This document shows, piece by piece, positions 1 through 11,373 of a stretch of 64,000 bases of DNA. Made by a program: the position numbers and the translations under genes. Position 1 is the first letter of the stretch. Every line of letters starts with the position of its first letter. Source of the stretch: Pogona vitticeps (lineage: Eukaryota > Chordata > Lepidosauria > Squamata > Agamidae); the NCBI RefSeq assembly GCF_051106095.1, contig NC_135785.1, positions 100,102,501 through 100,166,500 of the forward strand. The letters run 5' to 3'. Below the pieces are notes generated by a model. The model saw only the letters and a program-made list of their open reading frames with translations, did no database searches and was not told the origin of the DNA.

Positions 1-484
1 GTGTACTTCAGTTCAGAGCTCCTTGAGATGGGTAATTTTTTTCTCCACAACATACTGGGAAATGTTTTGATTTAACGGCATTTTTTCCCAGCATGCATTC
101 AACATTCTTCTTCTCTTGCTTAGTATAATGACTTTTTCCATGAATTCTCATATATTTTTCCCCAGCTGAAAGCATGGTTTATTTTTAGTGTTGCTTTGTT
201 CTGGAGGGCATTGTTTAGCAGTATGGCCTTTCACACATGAAGATGATGCCCAGTTCAGGTCTCCTAGTTAGAACCTTTCAAACATGAAAGACCCAAGAAA
301 AGAAACACCAGCTTGCTTGCTTGGTTAAATAAATAAATATGTGAAAATTTTTTGTTTAACAATTTCCTATAGAGAAATGGTTTTCTTAAAGAAAAAGGAA
401 GTAGCTTTTAAAAGAGATGTTTACAGGTAAATCCCAGTAAAACCTATGTTCCTCCATGACCAAGTGACCAAAAGGCATGGGTGG
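1..484. other. No gene or element recognised
   Basis: AT-rich non-coding sequence with a short AAAT run near 326-340. I see no open frame with protein-like composition and no repeat family I can name. Confidence 0.5.
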
Positions 485-1022
485 TGTGATAGAGTTGCGG
501 TATTACCAGGATGCATCAGGTGGCACTAACTAAAAGAACTTGCCTGAGAGATGAAGACGCCCAGCAATAAATAGTGCTGATAGCAGAATAGTTGTATTAT
601 TTACAGGATATATACATACATGTACAGCTTAGTCCTTATTTCCAGTCCCAAAGTTATACACAGCAGTTTCCACAGAGTTCAATGCATAAATCAGAGTCAA
701 AGTTCTTGTAAATTATTTCAGCAGTCATATACCATATGTTCAGACCAGTAGTCAGAGTTCCTCTTCCAATATACAGCATGAAAACACGGCTTCTTCCAGG
801 ATACTCAGCACAGCAACACGATGACAGCAATCCACGACACCAACCAACAACCCACAGAGTGTGTGTGTTAGGTCTGCTAGCTTTATCCCAGGGTTAGCCA
901 ATCCTGGGATTGCTCTCTCAGCTGTTACAATTTACTCAGCTGTATAAATTCTTGCTTTGCTTCTTTCTACAACACTGATTCTGATAAATACTTATTGCTT
1001 TAGTGCAAAACTGCATTTAACA
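485..1022 (-). repeat. Possible solo LTR (fossil LTR retrotransposon)
   Basis: On the minus strand the segment starts TGTTAAATGCAG and ends CTCTATCACA, so it has TG...CA ends at about 538 bp. A TATA-like TTTATACAG and A-rich AATAAT-type motifs lie inside, in the order expected of an LTR. No clear matching target duplication and no internal coding part are visible. It could instead be another AT-rich repeat. Confidence 0.3.
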
Positions 1023-1078
1023 ATTCCTCCAGGTTTATCCCAAACCTGTCATGGTGGAACTTTTGTAGATGTTGACCT

Positions 1079-1433
1079 ATGAGGGGAAATATGATAGCAC
1101 TTTTCAAGTACTTGAAAGGTAGTCATACAGAAGAGTGGCAGGATCTGTTCTTGATCATCCCAGAGTACAGGACACATAATATTGGGTTCAAACTACAGGA
1201 TGCCAAATTTAGACTGAATGTCAGGAAAAACTTCTTAAGTGTTAGAGCAATATGGCAATGGAATCAATTACCTTGGCAGGTGGTGAGTGCTCCAATGCTG
1301 GAGGAATTAAAAGAGAAAACTGGACAACCATTTGCCAGATCTACGTTGACCTGGATTTTTGCACTAAGCAGAGGGTTGGACTTGATGGCCTTATAGGTCC
1401 CTTCCAAAATAGTTATTCTAAGATTCTGTGAAC
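1079..1433 (+). mobile_element. CR1/L3-type LINE, 3' end fragment
   Basis: The segment opens GGGGAAATATGATAGCAC and contains the well-known CR1/L3 tail with reading-frame remnants ECRTHNIGFKLQ-like, RKNFLS and WNQLPWQVV, then closes with AGATTCTGTGA. Such tails are short 5'-truncated LINE insertions across amniotes. A related copy lies at about 7957-9145. The old ORF is only a remnant. The element at 1454-3436 begins about 20 bases downstream. Confidence 0.7.
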
Positions 1434-1437
1434 AAGG

Positions 1438-1453
1438 TCACATGTGTATAATT
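1438..1453. repeat. Left arm of 16-bp inverted repeat flanking the LINE
   Basis: TCACATGTGTATAATT abuts the LINE 3' end. Its exact reverse complement is at 3437-3452, at the truncated 5' end. Ordinary target-primed insertion leaves direct, not inverted, copies. Confidence 0.8.
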
Positions 1454-3436
1454 GTAGGCATCCTTCAGTCTCGAAAGACTATGGTATCGTGCTCTGTATG
1501 GAGGACTTGGAACAGCGTCTAGTGTGGCTGAGGAGGCCAATTCGAGAGTGACAATCCCTTCCACACTGGAGACAAATCCAATCTGTCCCCTGTCCAGCTC
1601 CCTGGTTTTGCTTCCTTTGTGACTTCCTCTTTGCCTCAGCCTGCTGGACAAGGGTCTCTTCAAATTGGGAGAGGCCGTGATGTACTGCCTGCCTCCAGGC
1701 TGAACGATCAGATGTCAGAGTTTCCCATCTGTTGAGGTCTATTCCTAAGGCCTTCAGATCCCGCTTGCAGATGTCCTTGTATCGCAGCTGTGGTCTCCCT
1801 CTGGGGCGATTTCCCTGCACTAATTCTCCATATAGGAGATCCTTTGGAATCCGACCATCAGCCATTCTCACAACGTGCCCAAGCCAGCGTAGACGTCGCT
1901 GTTTCAGTAATGTATGCATGCTGAAAATTCCAGCTCGTTCTAGGACTACTCTATTTGGAACTCTGTCCTGCCAGGTGATACCAAAAATCCGTCGTAGGCA
2001 ACGCATATGGAAGGTGTTCAGCTTCCTCTCCTGCCGGGCACAAAGTGTCCAGGACTCGCTGCAGTACAGGAGTGTGCTCAGGACACAGGCTCTATAGACC
2101 TGGATCTTGGTATGTGTTGTCAGTTTCTTATTGAGCCATACTCTCTTTGTGAGTCTAGAGAACATGGTGGCTGCTTTCCCAATGCGTTTATCCAGCTCGA
2201 CATCTAGAGAGAGGGTGTCAGAGATGGTTGAGCCAAGGTACACAAAGTCATGAACAACCTCCAATTCTTGTGTGGAGATGGTAATAGAGGGAGGTGAGTC
2301 CACACCCTGGCCCATGACTTGTGTTTTCTTCAGGCTGATTGTTAGTCCAAAGTCTTGGCAGGCCTTGCTGAAACGGTTCATGAGTTGTTGGAGGTCTTCA
2401 GCAGAGTGGGCAACAATGGCTGCATCGTCTGCAAAGAGGAAGTCCCTCATGCATTTCAGTTGGACTTTGGTCTTCGCTCTCAATCTAGAGAGATTAAAGA
2501 GCTTTCCATCTGATCTAGTCCGGAGATAGACACCTTCTGTTGCAGTTCCAAAGGCATGCTTCAGCATGACAGCAAAAAAGATCCCAAAAAGTGTTGGTGC
2601 GAGGACACAGCCCTGTTTCACTCCGCTTCGGATGTCAAAGGGATCTGATGTTGAGCCGTCAAAAACTACAGTGCCTTTCATTCCATCGTGGAAGGACCTG
2701 ATGATGTTAAGGAGACGAGGTGGACATCCAATCTTGGGAAGTATTTTGAAAAGGCCATCCCTGCTAACCAAGTCAAATGCTTTTGTAAGGTCTATGAAGG
2801 CCACTAAGAGTGGCTGTTGTTGTTCCCTGCATTTCTCCTGCAACTGTCGGAGGGAGAATACCATGTCAGTGGTGGATCTATTTGCTCGAAATCCACACTG
2901 TGATTCCGGATAGACTCTGTCTGCAAGCACCTGGAGCCTCTTCAGCACAACACGGGCAAGCAGCTTCCCTACAACGCTAAGAAGAGAGATACCACGGTAG
3001 TTATTGCAGTCACCCCTGTCACCTTTGTTCTTGTACAACGTGACAATGTTTGCGTCCTTCATGTCCTGTGGTACTCCACCTTCCCTCCAGCAGAGACAAA
3101 AGATTTCATACAGTTCGGTGATGATGATCTCCTTACCGCATTTCAGCACTTCAACAGGGATGTTGTCCCTTCCAGGTGCCTTGCCAGAGGTGAGGGAATC
3201 CAAGGCCGCATTTATTTCTGCTAGGGTTGGTTCGCTGTCCAGCTCTTCCAAGACAGGCAGGCACTCAATGTTATTTAATGCTTCTTCGGTTACTACATTC
3301 TTTCTGGAATATAGCTCGGAGTAGTGCTGCACCCAGCGTTCCATCTGCTGTGCTCGGTCCTGGATGATCACACCTGTAGTAGACTTTAAGGGAGCAGATT
3401 TCTTCTGTAATGGACCTAAGGCCTGCTTGATACTGA
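1454..3436 (-). mobile_element. 5'-truncated non-LTR retrotransposon (LINE) with long open RT frame
   Basis: The minus-strand frame 3509-1479 is open for 676 codons, of which roughly the last 650 belong to the element. RT motifs run in order: RGISLLSVVGK (about 172-182), GFRANRST (206-213), AFIDLTKAFD (237-246), SGVKQGCVLAP (295-305), FLFADDAA (357-364) and YLGSTIS. A Cys/His cluster (CLQC...C...H...C) ends the protein. The endonuclease is missing because of 5' truncation. The RT type with a C-terminal CCHC-like finger suggests an RTE/Proto2-like clade, but I cannot fix the clade. The 3' end GACTGAAGGATGCCTAC is shared with the copy at 52466-53250. The open frame implies recent insertion. Confidence 0.85.
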
Positions 3437-3452
3437 AATTATACACATGTGA
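3437..3452. repeat. Right arm of 16-bp inverted repeat flanking the LINE
   Basis: AATTATACACATGTGA is the exact reverse complement of 1438-1453. It marks where similarity to the LINE protein stops. Confidence 0.8.
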
Positions 3453-4109
3453 ACATGCTAGCAACCTTTCTGACTTTTTCCACTGTTGAAGGTGAGTGTG
3501 GTTGCTCATGCAACGAATCTGATACCACTAACAGGTATTCAAAGATTTAATGCAACCACAAGAATTGAATTATGGAACTATAAGTACACATTTTCAAAAG
3601 AAAACAACCCAGTGTGAACTGAGTGTGCTCAGTGGCTATGGAATGATGACAACCAGGGAGAAATAGAAAATTGCTGGAATGAGGAGGAAGAATGGCCGTA
3701 GCATGTTAGAATCTTGAAAAGACAGCAGTCCACTCTGCAACATTTTGTTACAGCTACTTTGTATATACCAATAGCCATGCTAATTCTCCTTGGTCCATAT
3801 GAACATACCATGTATTTATACTACAGGAAAGTGTCAACAAGCCTGGAGGAACCCCTCACTATGATCAGTTACAAAAATATTGAAGAAAAGAAATCTGTGC
3901 ATGCAGGGAGAAACTCAAAAAAAAAAAATCAGCCTTACGCATGTGAGGCAGAGCGGACTCAACATCCAAATGAAAACTGAGTAACCAGTGACTATGCAGT
4001 GCTGGCTGACGGTAGAGAATGGGGATGGAAAGCAGAGTGGAGATGGGATCAAGTGGGAGTATGATGGAAGAGGACATAGTTTCAGTCAGCAAGCCATCAA
4101 CTGGAGGAC
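3453..4109. other. No gene recognised
   Basis: Non-coding sequence between two LINEs. The start of the L2 element could lie as far left as about 4019, because the L2 frame is open from there, but recognisable L2 protein begins near 4110. Confidence 0.4.
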
Positions 4110-6140
4110 ACCACAGTGCAACATTTTGCTACAACCAGCAGGCGGAACTTTTCCGTATAGTTTGCGATCTATCCAGAATTGGTCTGGGTGAAGGGCCTCC
4201 CCCTAGTATTTCACCTGACCAATTTGCAGCATTTTTAAAATCCAAAGTGGAGGCCATCCGCCGTGACCTTTCTCCTTTTTTAAATACAATGGATCGAGCA
4301 GAGATGTCCAGCGCTCCACCTTGCCCGGTAATTCTTGACTCCTTTCAGCCTGTAACACCGGACTAGGTAAACAAGGCGCTTGATCGCTGTCGGGCCACCA
4401 CCTCTTCTCTCGACCCTTGCCCGGCCTGGCTAATCAAAGCAGCCAGGCCCGTAACAACTGAATGGGCCACCGCAATAATTAATGGGTCTCTTCAGGAGGG
4501 CAAGGTACCCCTTGCCCTCAAGGAGACACTCATTAGGCCCATTAGGAAGAAACCTAGTTTGGTGACGGACAACATTGGCAATTATAGGCCCGTCGCCAAT
4601 GTTTCTTTCCTTAGCAAAGTGGTTGAGAGGGTGGTGGCAGATCAGCTTCAGGCGCTCTTGGATGAAACCAATGCCCTGGACCCTTTCCAGTCGGGCTTCA
4701 GGACGCGCTATGGTACAGAGACGGCACTGGTCGCACTGATGGATGATCTGCTGAGGGAGGCCGATAGGGGCAATACGTCCTTGTTGGTCCTCCTCGAAAT
4801 CTCGGCGGCCTTTGATACCGTCGACCACGGTATCCTCCTGGGGAGGCTCTCTGAGTTGGGAATTGGTGGCCTGGCACTTGCCTGGCTCCGTTCCTTCTTG
4901 GAGGACCGACCCCAGAGAGTTCAGCTTGGGGAGAGTGTCTCAGCCCCGTGGAGCCTCAATTGTGGGGTTCCATAGGGGTCGATCATCTCTCCAATGCTGT
5001 TTAACATCTATATGAGGCCGCTAGGTGGGGTCATCAGGGGATGTGGGGCATCGTGTCACCAGTATGCTGATGACACATAGCTCTACATCTCCTTTTCATC
5101 TACCTCAGTGGATGCCGTACTGTCCCTTCAGCGCTGCCTGGAGACTGTACTGGAATGGATGCAGTTGAATGGGTTGAGGCTGAACCCGGACAAGACGGAG
5201 GTCTTGAGGGTGGGTGGTCCTTCCACCAGTGGTATAGGCAACTCTCTTTCTTTTGGGGGGACGACCCTTGCCGCAAAGAGTGGGGTCCGCAGCTTGGGGG
5301 TACATCTGGACCCGGCGCTTACCATGGAAACCCATGTGCCATCCGTGGCCCACTCTGCCTATTTCCATCTATGGCGGATTGCCCAGCTGCGACCCTATCT
5401 TGATGGGGGGGCCCTCACTACTCTAGTCCACGTGCTCGTAATCTCAAGATTAGACCATTGTAATGCACTCTACGTGGGGCTACCTTTGAGGCTGACGCGG
5501 AAACTTCAGATGGTCCAGAATGCGGCAGCCAGGCTTCTTAGTGGGGTGAGAAAACACCAACATATCTCCCCCACTCTGGCTGCTTTGCACTGGTTGCCCG
5601 TCCATTTCCGCGCTGACTTCAAAGTGTTAATGATTATATATAAAGCCCTAAACGGTTTGGGACCTCAATATCTGGCAGATCGTCTTCTCCCACCCAGAAC
5701 TACCCGAATCACCCAACATAGCCAGCAGGGACGGCTGAGGGGTCTGACGCCGAGGGAGGCCCGGAAGGAAAAAACAAGAAATCGGGCCTTCTCGGCGGTG
5801 GCCCCTCGGCTGTGGAACACCCTCCCCACTGAAATTCGGCTGGCACCCTCGCTGGGCATTTTCAAAAGCCAGCTGAAAACTTGGCTATTCAAGCAGGCCT
5901 TCCCTTCAGTCAATTAAGTCATTCTTATTTTTCTTCTTTTATTCTTGCCATCTTGGGACTCTTTGCTTTAAATTAACTGTTAAAATCGTAAATTTATATT
6001 ACATTTTATATCATTTTGTTTTTAATGTAAAACTGTATATTTTAAATTGTTTTTATCTTCTAAATTGTGAGCCGCCCAGAGTAGACTATGTCTAGATGGG
6101 CGGCATATAAATGAAATAAATAAAAATAAATAAATAAATA
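4110..6140 (+). mobile_element. L2-type LINE, 5'-truncated RT region with 3' tail
   Basis: One reading frame runs from about 4019 to the TAA at 5915 and is interrupted only by three TAG codons (4364, 4973, 5078). The last two sit where the family has Gln (CGVPQGS and ADDTQLY), each a CAG-to-TAG change. L2 landmarks include AELFRIV, NYRPVANVSFLSK, DPFQSGFR, SAAFDTVDH, QYADDT, NGLRLNPDKTEVL, RLDHCNALYVGLP, QNAAARLL and RLWNTLP. In motif A the family reads LDLSAAF; this copy has LEISAAF, so the catalytic Asp is Glu. The 3' UTR ends GGGCGGCATATAAATG followed by (AAAT)n. The endonuclease is absent. The copy is inactive but fairly young. Confidence 0.9.
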
Positions 6141-7956
6141 CAGGTTGTATTTGTATGTACTGATAGTAATTTCAGTGCTCCAAGTTTCAGTCCTTGTGTA
6201 GCCAAAATGGCGCCACCCAGAAGCAAGAAGGAGGTATAAGCAAATGTTTGTAAAAGTTATTTTTAAGTGTGAGGGGGGACCAAAACTGGCCCAGACTGAG
6301 AATATTTAGTGGACAAAGAAGGTTCACTGACTGTTGATAGAATGGAGAAGCAAAAAAACTGGAATGGATTGGCTGGAATCTGAAAGGTTTTGTATATACA
6401 TACTCTCCATCATTTCCCAAACAGTTGGCTTCAGACTTTTATTTATTTAAAGAATAAATTGCTTGTAGAAACCCTGACACCAATGTGTGTTCACTGCTGA
6501 ACTATATTAGAGATCTGAAGCACAGTACAAAGACATGTTACTTTCAGGTTGCATTCTGGGGTGGGTGGGTGGAGGAATTTAAGGATGTTGCACAAGCAGA
6601 TTTAAAAAGCTGTTTCTCAATACATTTCGGAAAAGAATGTTTGGCATGTTTTGATTGACTGGTTCTATTATCACACATTTTATGAATACTTTGCTCAATC
6701 AGGAGTTTAAAACATCTAACCAAATGGAAGGCAGCATCCTACAGGCGATGAAAGGTTTATCCAAATAGTTGGTATATTTAACTTCTGACTCAAGGATGTG
6801 AGGAAGAAAATGATATATTGTTATAATCTGAATGTTTGTGGTTACCAGCTCTCTTTTAGGTCCCAAAAGGGAGGATAAAAACTGTCTAGAACAGACAAAC
6901 AACTTCACTGTAATAATTTGAGCAAAAGGCTTAGCTGGCTCAATCCAAGGAGAGAGTAACTTTCCCATGCCTCTTTAACTCTTTCTTTAAATATTTATGT
7001 ATTTATTCATTTCTTGACAATTATTCCTAGTTCTGCATTCAAAATATCAATCCACCCAAGCTAGCTTGTAAGTGTAATAAAATGCACTTTAAAAAAACTT
7101 AAAAGAAACAACACCAAAAACTGACTGACACTTTCTCTGCACCACTCATTGTTTACTATGCTGGTGGAGATTGGTGAGAGTTACAGGACAGCATTTTGGA
7201 GGCCACATGTTCCCTATACTTGAAGAACACATAACAAATCATTAGGCTATTGTGGCAAGAGTCAGGAAGTGGCTGTTAGCAGATTGATTGCCCCCAACCT
7301 ATCTGCTCATGGCCTTTCGTTCTACAAATGAATGGTTGACTTCATTGCCATCCCTGGTTGAGGTGAACAGCCCTAGGCTAGGAGTTATGAAATAGCCAGG
7401 AGATGGGCCAGAGGAAGAACCTACTTGAATGGGCAGCCAGCAGGTAGGGCTGGGTGGGGCAGGTCCATCTCAAAGAGATGCTTGGAAAGTAGGAGCACCT
7501 GAGGGGAGACAGGAAATTGAGGAGATAAGAGCAGAGGAGGCGGCAGCAGGAGAGGCAGAGGAGATGGGGTGGTGACAAACCCAGCAAGGGAAGGACAAGG
7601 AGAAGGAAGAAGGGGAAATCTGGCTGAAGCCCCTATTTGACCCCAATGGAGCCATGCAAGCAATCCTTGCTGAACTGGTCTCAAGAAAACGTGGCCCAGC
7701 ACCGCCAAAGCACTCCAACAAATGCTACTGCAGAATACCCACCCCCTATGCAGAGGAGGACGTGGCCATGGCAGAGACAGCTCTAGCACCTCCAACGGCT
7801 GGCTACAGAGGTTCAAGTCATACAAGAAGTGTCTTTCCCACCAGAGGCTGAGGCAGCTGCCTGGTGCAGTGATGGTGAGCACTCCCACTGAGACTGTGGT
7901 CCAGGGAAGGTGATATGAACCACTCCTTGGCCAAAAAGTGGAGGACTTTCAGGAAA
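6141..7956. other. No gene recognised; includes a purine-rich stretch
   Basis: AT-rich, then a G/A-rich stretch at about 7390-7620 on the plus strand. The frames there are low-complexity and resemble no family I know. A repeat of unknown class is possible. Confidence 0.4.
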
Positions 7957-9145
7957 CCAAGCCCTGTGAGGAAAGACTGAAAGAACAGGGCATGTTTACC
8001 ATTGAGAAAAAAAAGTCTGCGGGGATATATGATAGCACTTTTCTTTTTTAAAGTTTTTATTTATCTAAAACATGAACATAAAATACACAAATCAAAATAC
8101 AATAGAACTGTGTTCCCCACCACCATAGACAGGACCTCTTGCTATAATCTTCTTCTTCCATTTACTGTATATTCTTCCTCTTCTTTTATTGTTCTCTTCT
8201 CCAGAACTGTATTGATTCTTGATTTGGAGCTTTCCCCTTTCCTCTTGTTAATACATATTCCAAGAATCTGCCCCATATTTCATAAACTATTCTTTTTCAA
8301 CTCTCCTTTCTTAACCTTTAAATTGCAAGTTAATTTAGCATTTAGAGATATATTCCATATTTCACTATACCATTCATCCATTTGAATTTCAGATTTTGAT
8401 TTTCATTGCCTAGCTATTATTAATCTCGCTGTTGTTAATAAATTAGTTATCAATTCTTTTATCATCTTATCATATTCCACATTCTCAAATATTGATAACA
8501 AAGCAATCTCAGGATTCAATTCTACATCTTTCCCACATATCTCATTGAATTCTTTAAAACTTTGTTTCCAAAATCTTTGAACTTTTTCACATTCCCAACA
8601 CATATGAAAATACCAATTTCCTTCTCACATTTCCAACAGGTATTCAGATAACTAGCATTAATTTTATTTAATTTTGTTGGCATTAAATACCATCATAAAC
8701 ACAGTTTAAAATTTTTTTCTCTTATTCTCACTGACATAAATCTTAAAACCCTCATATTCCACATCTTCCTCCATTCTTCCTCGTTTATCCTTTTTCCAAG
8801 GTCTTGTTCCCACATGATAGCACTTTTCAAATACTTGGAAGGTAGTCATACAAAGGAGAGACAGGATCTGTTGATGACCCCAGAGTGCAGGGCATGTAAT
8901 AATGGGCTCAAGCGACAGGAAGCTAGATTTAGGCTGACTATCAGGAAGAATTTCTTAACTGTTAGAGTAGTACAATAGAACTGATTACCTTAGAAGGTGG
9001 TGAATGCTCCAGCGCTGGAGGCATTCAAGAGAAAATTGGACAAGCATCTGTCAGATCTACTTTGATCTGGATTCCTGCATTGAACAGGGGGACTTGATAG
9101 CGTTATAGGCCCCTTCTAAATCAATTATTCTACGATTCTGTGACT
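7957..9145 (+). mobile_element. CR1/L3-type LINE 3' end, split by an L1 insertion
   Basis: The left part (7957-8044) has CCCTGTGAGGAAAGACTGAA and GGGGATATATGATAGCAC. The right part (8814-9145) resumes at ATGATAGCAC, continues through AGGAAGAATTTCTTAAC and ends ATTCTACGATTCTGTGA. Together they match the fragment at 1079-1433 and extend it upstream. The break coincides with the L1 target duplication, so this CR1/L3 copy is older than the L1. Confidence 0.75.
8045..8813 (-). mobile_element. L1 LINE 3' fragment inserted in CR1/L3
   Basis: On the minus strand the frame 8603-8403 reads CWECEKVQRFWKQ and LTTARLIIARQ, the conserved C-terminal L1 segment (CWxC-x-FW and AAR-IAR). The plus strand begins with a T-run, the complement of a poly-A tail. 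The roughly 15-bp target duplication ATGATAGCACTTTTC lies at about 8030-8044 and 8814-8828. The insertion is 5'-truncated. Confidence 0.75.
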
Positions 9146-9712
9146 TCATACCTAGTTCTTACAAAGGCAGAGTTGACTGAATTCAAGATGTATTGCTCCT
9201 GGTGTTACAAATAAAAGTTCTTTGCCACATTGCATCCTTGACTTTGAGTCACACACCTGGACCCGTTGGGCCCACTGACATGCCTTTGCTACTGAAGGAC
9301 CTGGGTGTGTGGGTGTGTCCACAGATACTTATAGCAGAGTTACAAAAACACCCACATCATATTACAAATCTGGCTTTTAAAGCTGAAGAATTTGGATGGC
9401 AGAGTCTCCCCCGGGCACCATTGCACTCCTAAACCTGATGATACATCATTCCTATATTTGCCTGCCCATCTGCTTTCTAGTCTGTATCTCTGACTCTCTT
9501 ATGTGTCTAAGAAAGATAAATACTGCAGATGAATAAGTGGGCAGGCAACTGTCGAAAAATTGACCCTTGAATATGACACCTGGAGCAGATGCCCTAGTTG
9601 TGGACTAGGAAGAAGACAGACAGGCAAGCAAACGTTACGGTCACAAACAGCAGTGACTCTAGTCAAGATCTTATGAGATTTCCAGATCCAAACTGATAGA
9701 CACCTTGAACAC
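9146..9712. other. No gene recognised
   Basis: Non-coding sequence of mixed composition. No repeat family recognised. Confidence 0.4.
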
Positions 9713-10005
9713 ACCGTGTTTCCCCAAAAATAAGACATGGTCTTATATTAATTTTTGCTCCAAAAAATGCACTCAGGCTTATTTTCAGGGGATGTTTTAT
9801 ATTGTTTTTTATGTACAACAATCTACTGTATATTTATTCAAATATAGTCATGTCATCTTCTTCTGGTTGCTGCACAACGGTGGAGGGTGGGGTTTCACTT
9901 AACTGGGGCTTATTTTTGGGGTAGAGCTTATATTATGATCATCCTGAAAAATCATACTAGGGCATATTTTCATGTTAGGCCTTATTTTTGGGGAAAGCGG
10001 GTAAC
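9713..10005. mobile_element. MITE with TTTCCCC...ATAAGAC inverted ends
   Basis: The left end reads CGTGTTTCCCCAAAAATAAG and the right end, reverse-complemented, has CTTTCCCCAAAAATAAGGCC. The middle repeats GGGCTTATTTT-type words in both directions. A second copy lies at 20412-21202. This TIR type is widespread in vertebrate genomes. Exact ends are uncertain by a few bases. Confidence 0.7.
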
Positions 10006-10126
10006 ACACCAGACATAGTAGTAATAGAATGAAGAATTGGATCAATCTGGATCATTAACATTGTAATTCCAGGGGATGCCAAAGTTGAAAATAAAGAATT
10101 GGAGAAACTAACAAAATACAAAGGCG

Positions 10127-10561
10127 TGTGGCATTTGCCCTTGTGGCCCCTGCTTGTTTCCCCAAACACAGTGCTCACAAGGTACCTCAGCACGCCTTCA
10201 GATACGCTGCCACCAGCTGATCTCTTTATCAACTTATTTTACTTAGCAAAGACAAAGGTCCATCCAGTACTGACTTTTCAACAGAACAGGTTTATTAATT
10301 ACAGGTGGTTTCTGGAATCATTCGTAAGCACATCCTTCAAAATTCATCAAGCTTCAGTCTTAATCTTCTATATTAATTACACTCAGACTAATCACTCCTC
10401 AGACCCCCAAACTATCCTTCTCTCTCTGACTCATGATTCAGACTCAGACTCTGACTCCCTCTCTCCTCTTAGGCTCAGCCTTTTAACATCTCTTCTAGCC
10501 CTGCCTCTTAACCACATTAACATATAACATGAATAATGCATAACTTAGGGTGAACGCTACA
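10127..10561 (-). repeat. Solo LTR (fossil LTR retrotransposon)
   Basis: On the minus strand it starts TGTAGCGTTCACCC and ends near ATGCCACA, so it is TG...CA. The same start is shared with 55976-56401, and the ends CAAGCAGGGGCCACAAGGG-like are shared by both. GA-rich GAGTCAGAG words and an AATAAA signal lie in LTR order. There is no internal region, so it is a solo LTR left by recombination. Confidence 0.55.
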
Positions 10562-11046
10562 CTGGGCAATCGAAACATCTTGCTTGTGGATGAAACTCAC
10601 TTCAGTGGTCCCCACAGTCATTGGGGCTTTGGGAACAATATCAAGAAATTTCACACATTACTATAAGCAGTTACAGATCTCAGAAATCACACCATCAGAC
10701 CTACAAAAAACTGCATTAGGAATGACATACATACTGTGACGATATTTAACAGATACCTAGGTTTTTGGTTAAAACTTCTATCTGTTATATAATACCAGTC
10801 AATGTTTTTATAATTTTGATTGACTATGCATTGTATTTTTGAATAATAATAATGCAGGTTCTGTGGAGAATGGCAGCAATTATTCACTATTCCTCGTGCT
10901 CTGCTGTCTGTGGCCAATGCTTCACTCTACCCAACAGGAAATCCAGTCCTTCAAAGGTGTATGTGTATGTGCAGACATAAAAGTATGCATATCTGGACAT
11001 ATGTGCATTTATATATATATGAACATGGTGTCTGTATTCTTGATAT
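10562..11046. other. No gene recognised
   Basis: AT-rich non-coding DNA upstream of a BovB tail. Confidence 0.4.
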
Positions 11047-11373
11047 TGAGAGTCCCCTGGACTGCAAGGAGAAACCTATCCATTCTAAAGGAAATCAAGC
11101 CTGAGTGCTCACTGGAAGGACAGATCCTGAAGCTGAGGCTCCAATACTTTGGCCATCTCATGAAGAGAAGACTCCCTGGAAAAGACCCTGATGTTGGGAA
11201 AGGGTGAAGGCAAGAGGAGAAGGGGACGACAGAGGACGAGATGGTTGGACAGTGTCATCAAAGCGACCAACATGAATTTAACCCAACTCCAGGAGGCAGT
11301 GGAAGACAGGAGGGCCTGGCGTGCTCTGGTCCATGGAGACACGAAGAGTTGGACACGACTAAACAACAACAAC
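11047..11373 (+). mobile_element. BovB (RTE) LINE 3' end
   Basis: Translated pieces LKEIKPECSLEGQILKLRLQ, YFGHLMKR, RRRGRQRTRWLDSV and LQEAVEDRRAWRALVHG match the C-terminal BovB ORF, with frame shifts between them. It ends GACTAAACAACAACAAC, the typical BovB tail. 5' truncated. Confidence 0.85.

Noticed and set aside
1732-3324. Five plus-strand frames opposite the LINE
   Set aside because: Antisense shadows of the RT frame.
7421-7913. 155-codon minus frame and overlapping plus frames
   Set aside because: Purine-rich low-complexity DNA; Leu/Pro/Ser-rich peptide with no family signature and no splice context.
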